Assembly (NCBI GenBank): GCA_944382875.1
Contig: CALWNQ010000001.1
Span: 1-64,000, forward strand
DNA from: an uncultured Clostridia bacterium
GTDB lineage: Bacteria; Bacillota; Clostridia; Oscillospirales; Ruminococcaceae
Length of the DNA stretch: 64,000 nt
Direction: 5' to 3'
Shown here: positions 51,801 to 57,939 of the stretch, one piece after another
How positions within the stretch are numbered: the stretch's first letter is position 1
How the letters are laid out: every line of letters begins with the position of its first letter
Translations under genes and position numbers: made by a program
Notes under the pieces: model-generated
Seen by the model: the letters and a program-made list of their open reading frames with translations, nothing else
Told to the model about the DNA's origin: nothing
Database searches by the model: none

Positions 51801-52015
51801 TCCACATTGAGCGGTTCGATGTAGGTAATATCGGCTGTTTCCGGATCCGTCATAATGGTTGCGGGATTAGAATTGACCAGAACAATTTCATACCCCAGCT
51901 TTTTAAGGGCTTTGCAGGCCTGCGTACCGGAATAGTCGAACTCACAGGCCTGACCAATGATGATCGGTCCTGACCCGATAATCAGAATTTTGTGAATGTC
52001 TTCCCTTTTTGGCAT
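48803..52015 (-). CDS. carB: Carbamoyl-phosphate synthase large subunit
   Basis: A 1070-residue CarB with both ATP-grasp halves. N-terminal [20 protein letters not shown] is mirrored by [20 protein letters not shown] in the second half. Each half has its ATP-grasp loop ([40 protein letters not shown]) and [20 protein letters not shown] / [20 protein letters not shown] metal regions. The last ~130 residues are the MGS-like allosteric domain. It makes carbamoyl phosphate for pyrimidines and arginine using ammonia from CarA. No carA is adjacent. The gene has a promoter and a structured leader. Confidence 0.97.
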   Translation of the reverse strand: [1070 protein letters not shown]

Positions 52016-52134
52016 TGGCGCTCACCTTTCTTTTCCTGAATACTGCCGGCATATTTGTCCGGCGGTCTGCATACAGATAAACCATGCCGGACATCTCCGG
52101 CACGGTTTACGCTCTCATATCTCAGTTTTTTGCT
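52016..52134 (-). promoter_or_regulatory. Structured carB leader with competing hairpins
   Basis: In the ~118-nt minus-strand leader, four short segments can pair in two alternative ways. Segment 1 (52096-52103, GTGCCGGA) pairs with segment 2 (52086-52093, TGTCCGGC). Segment 2 is also perfectly complementary over 8 bp to segment 3 (52056-52063, GCCGGACA), which can instead pair with segment 4 (52045-52051). This is the layout of an attenuator or riboswitch-like switch. There is no T run after the 3:4 hairpin, so an effect on translation is more likely than termination. Confidence 0.55.
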
Positions 52135-52140
52135 ATTTCT

Positions 52141-52169
52141 ATTTTACAACGGCACCATGTAAATTGCAA
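52141..52169 (-). promoter_or_regulatory. Promoter of carB
   Basis: Minus strand TTGCAA (52164-52169), 17 bp, TAAAAT (52141-52146). A Spo0A-box core (TGTCGAA, minus strand, 52187-52193) lies about 18 bp upstream of the -35. Confidence 0.72.
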
Positions 52170-52260
52170 GTAAATCCCACGATTTTTTCGACATTTTTTT
52201 GCGGGATTTTTCCTTTTCCAAGCATACTTTGCACCTCTAAATTAGCTATTTCCCCAGGAC

Positions 52261-52280
52261 AACCACAATATCTTGTGGTT
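52261..52280. promoter_or_regulatory. 20-bp palindrome (AACCACAA-TATC-TTGTGGTT)
   Basis: A perfect 8-bp inverted repeat around TATC. Its centre, CCACAATATCTTGTGG, resembles an NrdR box. No ribonucleotide reductase gene is nearby and there is only one box, so this could also be an unrelated operator or hairpin. Confidence 0.4.
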
Positions 52281-52295
52281 TAGTTTCAAACGCAT

Positions 52296-52641
52296 CTTTC
52301 CACACTTTCCACCGAATGAATGTGGAAAACTTTTGCCGAAAACACAGACTTTACCGCATTTTTACAGATTTCACCAACCGTAATGTGAATAACCTTGGCT
52401 TTTAACCGTTCACAATGTGGATAACCCTGTGGAAAGTGTGGAAAGTCTGTAATTTTTTTGCTGTTTTTACAATCTGTAAAAACGTTTTCAGGACAAGTCC
52501 CGAAAATACGGGATCTTTTTACGGCAGCATCGATTCTTTCCATCCACTTTTTTTCCACATTTTTTGTCGAAAGCCGCCGCGTTTTTCCGCAGCTCTCTCC
52601 CAAAACCGACAAAAACCAGTACCGCAAAATATTGTGGACAA
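52296..52641. promoter_or_regulatory. Cluster of DnaA-box-like 9-mers with a Spo0A-box core
   Basis: In the AT-rich gap between carB and alr there is one perfect DnaA box (TGTGGATAA, 52416-52424, complement of TTATCCACA). One-mismatch forms lie at 52321-52329, 52384-52392, 52551-52559 and 52633-52641. Looser forms lie at 52296-52304, 52428-52436 and 52437-52445, the last two abutting. TTTGTCGAA, a Spo0A box, lies at 52563-52571. A TTTTTACA...TGTAAAAA palindrome is at 52453-52473. The region has no gene I can support. Most DnaA-like sites face the same way. Confidence 0.55.
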
Positions 52642-52649
52642 ATCTTCAC

Positions 52650-52678
52650 TTGAAAATTCAGACAAAACAGTGTATCAT
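52650..52678 (+). promoter_or_regulatory. Promoter of alanine racemase
   Basis: TTGAAA (52650-52655), 17 bp, TATCAT (52673-52678). The last DnaA-like 9-mer ends 9 bp upstream of this -35 box. Confidence 0.65.
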
Positions 52679-52724
52679 AATAAAGACACAGCTGGTTTCC
52701 AGCGATCCGAAAGGACGGTTTTTC

Positions 52725-53903
52725 ATGGAGTTTTTCAAACGTACCTGGGCAGAGATTGATCTGAATGCCCTGGATGAAAATACAAATGCAATCCGCGCTG
52801 CCCTGCCCACCGGCACTGAGATGATGGCGGTGGTAAAGGCAGACGCCTACGGCCACGGCGATCGGATGGTTTCCCGTGAACTGGAATCGCTCGGTATTAA
52901 ATGGTTCGGCGTTTCCAATCTGGAAGAAGCGGTATCCCTCCGGGCAGCCGGTATCCGGGGCGAAATTCTGATTTTTGGCTACACCCCGCCCGGCTTTGCC
53001 GGCGAACTTTCCCACCAGAATATCTCCCAGGCGGTCCTGAACGCTGATTATGCCAAAGAGCTGAGCCAGGCCGCACAGCAGGCAGGTGTCACGGTAAAGG
53101 GACATTTGAAGATCGACACCGGTATGGGACGGATCGGCTTTTCCTGCGGGCATCCGGACGATACCCTCGACGACCTCATTCACTGCTGCAAGCTGCCCGG
53201 TCTTTCCATCACCGGAATCTTCTCCCACTTTTCCTCTTCGGACGATCCTTCGCCCGAAGGAATCGCCTATACCAAAGAACAGCAGCGCCGTTTTGACGCA
53301 GTGATTCGCGGGTTAAAAGAACACGGCATTTCGATTCCGTTCCGCCACCTGCAAAATTCCGCCGGGATTGTCAGCTATTCGGATTTCCACTACGAAGGCG
53401 TCCGGGCCGGCATCATCCTCTACGGTCAGCCGCTCGATTTCCTCCCCGGCCACGAGATCCGGCTTCGTCCGGTGATGAGCCTGCGCTCCACCGTCGCTAT
53501 GGTCAAAACAGTGGAACAAGGCGACTGTATCAGCTACTCCCGCACCTTTACCGCCCCGAAAAAGATGCGGGTAGCAACCATCCCGATCGGCTACGCGGAC
53601 GGATACCTCCGTGCTTTCTCCAATCGCGCCGATGTCCTCATCCGGGGAAAACGCGCCCCGGTCATCGGCAATGTCTGCATGGACCAGCTGATGGTGGATG
53701 TGTCCCACATCCCGGACGCATCGGTCAACGACCTGGTCACCCTCGCCGGACGGGACGGCAGCGAAGAGATTTCCTTTTCGGAGCTTGCCGGGATTGCCGG
53801 CACTATCCATTATGAACTGCTCTGCCTGGTGGGAAAACGGGTGCCGCGCGTCTTTCTGCGGAACGGAAAAGTGGTGGAGGTCCGGGACCTAAACTCTTTT
53901 TAG
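52725..53903 (+). CDS. alr: Alanine racemase
   Basis: A 392-residue PLP enzyme that converts L- to D-alanine for peptidoglycan. The PLP-lysine motif AVVKADAYGHGD is near residues 36-47, GHLKIDTGMGRIGF is near 125-138, and the C-terminal domain contains TIPIGYADGYLRAFSNRADV (catalytic Tyr) and GNVCMDQLMVDVS. The ATG at 52725 has AAAGGAC; the frame extends further upstream but through the promoter. Possibly co-transcribed with the cupin gene 14 bp downstream. Confidence 0.95.
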   Translation: MEFFKRTWAEIDLNALDENTNAIRAALPTGTEMMAVVKADAYGHGDRMVSRELESLGIKWFGVSNLEEAVSLRAAGIRGEILIFGYTPPGFAGELSHQNISQAVLNADYAKELSQAAQQAGVTVKGHLKIDTGMGRIGFSCGHPDDTLDDLIHCCKLPGLSITGIFSHFSSSDDPSPEGIAYTKEQQRRFDAVIRGLKEHGISIPFRHLQNSAGIVSYSDFHYEGVRAGIILYGQPLDFLPGHEIRLRPVMSLRSTVAMVKTVEQGDCISYSRTFTAPKKMRVATIPIGYADGYLRAFSNRADVLIRGKRAPVIGNVCMDQLMVDVSHIPDASVNDLVTLAGRDGSEEISFSELAGIAGTIHYELLCLVGKRVPRVFLRNGKVVEVRDLNSF

Positions 53904-53917
53904 GAGGCAGAATAGCC

Positions 53918-54244
53918 ATGAACCTGTTCTCTCTTCCCAAAATGCCGCAGCGAGAGGAGCTGACCGACCTGCTTTGCACCGGAAACGGATTGCGGATGGA
54001 GCGGATCGTTTCCTGCGGCCAGATTTCCCCGCCCGGCTTCTGGTACGACCAGGAGGAGGATGAGTGGGTAACTGTTTTACAGGGATCCGGGGAACTGGAA
54101 CTGAACACCGGGGAAACCGTCCGGCTGGAGGCCGGAGACTGTTATCTTCTGCCGGCGCACTGCCGCCACCGGGTTTCCTTTACCAGCAGCGCTCCGCCGT
54201 GTATCTGGCTCTGCGTATTTGGCCAAAATTTTCATATGGAATGA
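53918..54244 (+). CDS. Cupin-domain protein
   Basis: A 108-residue single-domain cupin. Motif 1 is EDEWVTVLQGSGELEL (with only part of the usual His/Glu metal set) and motif 2 is LEAGDCYLLPAHCRHRVSF. Function unknown; small cupins bind metals or sugars and often act as isomerases or sensors. It follows alr closely and ends at a strong terminator, so the two form one transcript. Confidence 0.85.
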   Translation: MNLFSLPKMPQREELTDLLCTGNGLRMERIVSCGQISPPGFWYDQEEDEWVTVLQGSGELELNTGETVRLEAGDCYLLPAHCRHRVSFTSSAPPCIWLCVFGQNFHME

Positions 54245-54246
54245 TA

Positions 54247-54281
54247 AAAGCCCGCCCGGCCTTGGCCGTTCGGGCTCTTTT
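54247..54281 (+). terminator. Intrinsic terminator after the cupin gene
   Basis: AGCCCG...CGGGCT stem with an inner GGCC/GGCC, followed by CTTTTTG. Confidence 0.82.
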
Positions 54282-54363
54282 TGCCGGGCGGGACGCAAAC
54301 GCCTTTTGTTTCCCTCTCGGCAGTAACAGTATGGCCGGTTTGCAGTTTTTTATGCGTCTTGTT

Positions 54364-54687
54364 TTAAAAAATCTGCTGCGGCGCCTGTTTCGCGGAAAGG
54401 GACGGATGGGAGGTTTCCCCCATGCTGTGAAGCTGCAGCTCCCGCTCATAGGCATCGAGGATTGCCCGTTCAAACTGCATCCGGGCAGCGGGCGAGATCG
54501 GATGGGCGATGTCCCGGAAGACTCCGTTGACCTCCCGGCGGCTGGGCATTGCCACAAAGAGCCGTTCCGGTCCCTCGATGACCTTGATGTCGTGAATGGC
54601 GAGCTCGCCGTCCACCGTGACCGAAACCACAGCGCGGAGCCGTCCTTCGTGCAGGAGCCTTCTGATTTTGATATCGGTGATGTTCAT
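54364..54687 (-). CDS. spoVG: Septation/sporulation protein SpoVG
   Basis: A 107-residue SpoVG, an RNA- and DNA-binding regulator tied to sporulation, septation and surface traits. The core MNITDIKIRRLLHEGRLRAV, VTVDGELAIHDIKVIEG, RLFVAMPSRREVNGVFRDIA and HPISPAARMQFERAILDAYE is highly conserved. The ATG at 54687 has AGGAGG at good spacing; the ATG at 54693 is too close. Convergent with the cupin gene. Confidence 0.95.
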   Translation of the reverse strand: MNITDIKIRRLLHEGRLRAVVSVTVDGELAIHDIKVIEGPERLFVAMPSRREVNGVFRDIAHPISPAARMQFERAILDAYERELQLHSMGETSHPSLSAKQAPQQIF

Positions 54688-54887
54688 TTCCATTCCTCCT
54701 TGCCCACAGTCTGGACAGCTCCTCTTGCTTTATACACTCCGCATGGAAATTTTTTACGAAAACTGTAAATTTACCATGAAAAATCCAGCCGGTTCTTGAT
54801 ATTTACCGGCAAATATGATATGCTGATAAAGAAACAGGTTGATTTTTTGCCTTTTTCGGAATTTAATACAAGAGGAGTTTTTTTACA

Positions 54888-55433
54888 ATGGATGTCTTTC
54901 TCGAATACATGGTCAAAAAGCAGACCACCGGCACCGAGGTTCTTTTGAAGGTTGTATACGCGCTGCTGGCGGCACTGCTGCTGGTCGGTTCTTTCTTCCT
55001 CTCCCCGTTTTTGGGAATGTTTTCGATGATCGCGACTCTGATCGGCTTTGGTTCCGTATTCGGCGCCTACTACCTGATTACCTCGATGAATGTCGAGTAT
55101 GAGTACATCATCACCAACGGCGAAATGGATGTGGACAAAATCATCGCCCGCCGCCGCCGCAAACGAATGCTAACCGCAAACGCCCGAAAATTTGAGGAAT
55201 TCGGCGCCTATCGCCATGACGCGATGTCGCAGCGGTCCTTTGCAAACCGCGTTTACGCCTGCACCTCGCTGCAGGATCCCGGCAACTATTACGCGGTGTT
55301 CAACCATCCTTCGATGGGCGAAACACTGCTCGTCTTTACCCCAAACGACCGGGTTCTGGACGGGCTTCGCTCCTTCATCCCCAGAAAGGCGGGCGGCAAT
55401 GCAATATACGGGAATCGACCTGATCAGGATTGA
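54888..55433 (+). CDS. Small membrane protein of unknown function (DUF6106-like)
   Basis: A 181-residue protein. A short N-terminal cytoplasmic segment (FLEYMVKKQTTGTEVLLK) is followed by two hydrophobic helices near residues 20-65, a basic stretch IIARRRRKRMLT near 85-97, and a soluble C-terminal domain. It resembles a conserved Clostridia family I would place near DUF6106, but without certainty. Its 3' end overlaps the acpS start by 35 bp. No function can be given; PH-like C-terminal folds occur in such proteins. Confidence 0.68.
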   Translation: MDVFLEYMVKKQTTGTEVLLKVVYALLAALLLVGSFFLSPFLGMFSMIATLIGFGSVFGAYYLITSMNVEYEYIITNGEMDVDKIIARRRRKRMLTANARKFEEFGAYRHDAMSQRSFANRVYACTSLQDPGNYYAVFNHPSMGETLLVFTPNDRVLDGLRSFIPRKAGGNAIYGNRPDQD

Positions 55434-56001
55434 CCGAATCCGCAAAAGCATCCAAAACCCTCGTTTTTATACGAGGGTTTTTTCTGACCGGGAACGGTCT
55501 TTTCTCGATACCAAAAAGGATCCGGCGCCCTCTTGCGCCGCAAATTTTGCGGCAAAGGAAGCTTTTTCCAAAGCGCTGGGAACCGGGGTGCGGGATTTTT
55601 CACTTGCGGAGGTTTCGGTCCTCCGGGACAGCCTGGGGGCGCCGTTTTTAGAGCTGAGCGGAAAAGCGGCGGCGATTGCAGAAGAGCGTGGGCTTATTTT
55701 TTCGGTATCGCTCACCCACACCGACGAATACGCGGCGGCAGTAGTCATTGGAACAGAACAAAAGGAGTGTGGACAGGATGAAAATTCTTCCGGCACAAAG
55801 TATGCGGCTGGCGGAACAGGCGGCCGTCGACGCGGGCGGCAGCTTCGAAGAGTTAATGGAAAACGCTGGGACAGCGGCAGCCAAACTGCTGCTCGGCAAA
55901 AGCGAAGCAGGCGGAAAACCGGTGCTGATCCTCTGCGGCAAAGGCAACAACGGCGGCGACGGACTGGTCATCGCGCGGAAGCTGGCCGAAGCGGGGCGTA
56001 A
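55399..56001 (+). CDS. acpS: Holo-(acyl-carrier-protein) synthase with an anomalous run-on C-terminus
   Basis: The first ~120 residues are AcpS, which attaches phosphopantetheine to acyl carrier protein: GIDLIRIDRIRKS (metal Asp), FAAKEAFSKALGTG (metal Glu) and VSLTHTDEYAAAVVIGTE at the normal end. The frame then has no stop and continues for ~80 more codons to 56001, out of frame with the nnr gene it overlaps by 224 bp. The extra residues are low-complexity (GGRRRGRQLRR), as expected of an antisense-of-meaning shadow frame. A TGA in the neighbouring frame at 55779-55781 overlaps the nnr ATG, the expected end. One extra base after ~55755 (for example in CAAAAGG) would restore it, so a frameshift or sequencing indel is likely. 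Confidence 0.82.
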   Translation: MQYTGIDLIRIDRIRKSIQNPRFYTRVFSDRERSFLDTKKDPAPSCAANFAAKEAFSKALGTGVRDFSLAEVSVLRDSLGAPFLELSGKAAAIAEERGLIFSVSLTHTDEYAAAVVIGTEQKECGQDENSSGTKYAAGGTGGRRRGRQLRRVNGKRWDSGSQTAARQKRSRRKTGADPLRQRQQRRRRTGHRAEAGRSGA

Positions 56002-57313
56002 TATCCATGTCATCTGGCTGCTGGGCCAAAAGCTCAGCCCGCTTTCCCAGTTAAACCGCGAACGTCTGGCGGGACTGCCGGTTTCTTTTGCGGACGCGGC
56101 CGAAATTTCGGAAACAGAACGGGAACAGCTCTGTTCCAAAGCCGGGCTGATCGTGGATGGCTGCTTTGGGACCGGCTTTTCGGGGGAGCTGCGGGGGATT
56201 TGCCGGGAATGGATGGCGGCGGCCAACCGCTCCGGCGCTTTCCGTGCGGCGCTCGACATCCCCAGCGGCATGAACTGCGACAACGGCCTTTGCAGTCCGG
56301 ACACTTTCCGGGCGGATCTCACCATCACCTTTGCGGCTTATAAGCCGGCGCATTTTCTCAAAAACGCGGCGCCGCTCTGCGGGGAAGTCCGCTGTGCCGA
56401 AATCGGCATCGCGGCGGAAATCATCGAGTCGGTACCGGGCGGCATTCCCCTGCTCGAACGGGAAACGGCTGCCCGCTGCATCCCGGCCCGCCGTCCCGAC
56501 AGCAACAAGGGCGACTACGGCCGGCTGCTCACCGTGGGCGGTTCCGATTCGATGACCGGCGCTATCCTGATGGCTTCCTCGGCGGCAATGCACTGCGGCG
56601 CCGGGCTGGTTAAGGCGGCAATTCCCACTTCGGCGGTCGGAATTTTTGGCTCCACTCTGCCGGAAGCCATCTACTGCCCGCTGCGAACCGGCGCTTCCGG
56701 CTCGATCGCGGCGGAGGAAGCGGGGCGGCTCGAACGGGAATCACGCTGGGCAACCGCCATTTTGGCCGGCTGCGGGATGGGCGTTTCGGACGACAGCCGG
56801 GCGCTGCTTCAAACTCTGTTCCAGATGGGCAAACCGATGGTGCTGGACGCCGACGCTTTAAACTGCCTGGCGGAAAACCCGGCGCTGCTTCTTTCCGCCA
56901 AAGCACCGATCATCCTCACCCCGCATATGAAAGAATTTTCGCGGCTCTGCGGCCTGGAAATCCCGGCGATCAAGGCCGACCGCTTCCAAATCGCGGCAAA
57001 TTTCGCGGCAAAGTACCGGGTGACGCTGATTCTAAAAGACTCCAACACCGTGATTGCGGCGCCGGACGGCCGGCTCTGGATGAACCGCAACGGCAACAGC
57101 GGAATGGCCAAAGCGGGGAGCGGCGATGTGCTGGCCGGGATGACGGCTTCTTTCTTAGCGCAGTCCGCCCCACCCGAACAGGCGGCTCTTGCGGCGGTCT
57201 TTCTCCACGGAGATGCGGGCGACCTCGCCGCCGAAGAGCTGACGCCCTATTGCATGACAGCAACCGACCTTATCCGGAAACTGCCCGCAGCTTTCCGCAG
57301 AACGATCGCATAA
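55778..57313 (+). CDS. nnr: Bifunctional NAD(P)H-hydrate repair enzyme (epimerase + dehydratase)
   Basis: A 511-residue fusion. The N-terminal YjeF_N epimerase (residues 1-210) has PAQSMRLAEQAAVDAG and ILCGKGNNGGDGLVIARKLA. The C-terminal ribokinase-like YjeF_C dehydratase begins near residue 230 with SNKGDYGRLLTVGGSDSMTG. It then has LTPHMKEFSRLCG, GRLWMNRNGNSGMAKAGSGD (nucleotide loop) and GMTASFLAQ. It repairs damaged NADH/NADPH hydrates using ADP or ATP. The acpS-nnr order is common in Bacillota. The ATG at 55778 has AAAGGAG upstream. Confidence 0.95.
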   Translation: MKILPAQSMRLAEQAAVDAGGSFEELMENAGTAAAKLLLGKSEAGGKPVLILCGKGNNGGDGLVIARKLAEAGRNIHVIWLLGQKLSPLSQLNRERLAGLPVSFADAAEISETEREQLCSKAGLIVDGCFGTGFSGELRGICREWMAAANRSGAFRAALDIPSGMNCDNGLCSPDTFRADLTITFAAYKPAHFLKNAAPLCGEVRCAEIGIAAEIIESVPGGIPLLERETAARCIPARRPDSNKGDYGRLLTVGGSDSMTGAILMASSAAMHCGAGLVKAAIPTSAVGIFGSTLPEAIYCPLRTGASGSIAAEEAGRLERESRWATAILAGCGMGVSDDSRALLQTLFQMGKPMVLDADALNCLAENPALLLSAKAPIILTPHMKEFSRLCGLEIPAIKADRFQIAANFAAKYRVTLILKDSNTVIAAPDGRLWMNRNGNSGMAKAGSGDVLAGMTASFLAQSAPPEQAALAAVFLHGDAGDLAAEELTPYCMTATDLIRKLPAAFRRTIA

Positions 57314-57393
57314 ATCGGTTCAAACCTCCATATACTGAAACTGGCAGGAGCGGCTTCGTGCCGCTCCGTTTCGGTATACAAGGAGGTTTTTTC

Positions 57394-57939
57394 ATGTTCC
57401 GCACCAAAGTCCTTTCCGCCGCCGCGGCTTGTCTGCTTTTCTGCACCGGATGCGCCGGGCAGCCGGCTTCCTCGGTCCCTCCCCAGGCGCAGGCCGCCGC
57501 CGAAACCCTGCAGAAACCCTTCCAGGCCGCCGCCGACATCCGGATGGGCGGGATTGAAGCTACGGCCGACTTGAACAAAAGCGAGGACGGTGTCTTTTCC
57601 TTTGTGTTTAAAAAACCGGCCACCATCTCCGGCATGACGGTGACAATGGATCGGGAAACCATTGGCCTTTCCTATCTCGGGCTGCATGTGGAAGCCGACA
57701 GCGAGGAGGTTTTGAACAGCGCGGTCACCAAAGCGATTGTCGCCGCCATCAACCGTGCCGCCCAGCCGGAAGGCGTTTCGGTTTCGGTGGAGGGAACCGC
57801 CATCACTGTTTCGGGAGAGACCGAAACGGGGGATTTTTCCCTCACGTTAGACCAGCGCAACCAGTCGCTGTTCACCCTTTCCATTCCCAGCCTGGACCTG
57901 GAATGCAGCTTTGGCGGGCAGCAGGAGCCGTCTGCGTGA
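57394..57939 (+). CDS. Predicted lipoprotein, unknown function
   Basis: A 181-residue exported protein. The lipobox LLFCTGC places the lipidated Cys at about residue 20 after MFRTKVLSAAAACLLFCTG. The mature part is beta-rich, with a central repeat-like pattern (DIRMGGIEATADLNK, VSVEGTAITVSGETETGDFS). It may be an LolA/LppX-like lipid or polymer carrier by appearance only; I assign no function. AAGGAGG precedes the ATG at 57394. Its stop overlaps the start of the PerM-like gene by 4 bp (GTGA). Confidence 0.8.
   Translation: MFRTKVLSAAAACLLFCTGCAGQPASSVPPQAQAAAETLQKPFQAAADIRMGGIEATADLNKSEDGVFSFVFKKPATISGMTVTMDRETIGLSYLGLHVEADSEEVLNSAVTKAIVAAINRAAQPEGVSVSVEGTAITVSGETETGDFSLTLDQRNQSLFTLSIPSLDLECSFGGQQEPSA

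Noticed and set aside
50282-51973. A ~560-codon frame antisense to carB.
   Set aside because: carB is certain; the antisense frame is low-complexity and lacks a start context.
52296-52641. Calling the DnaA-box cluster the chromosomal origin oriC.
   Set aside because: dnaA, dnaN, rpmH and other usual oriC neighbours are absent, so only a DnaA-type binding cluster is claimed.
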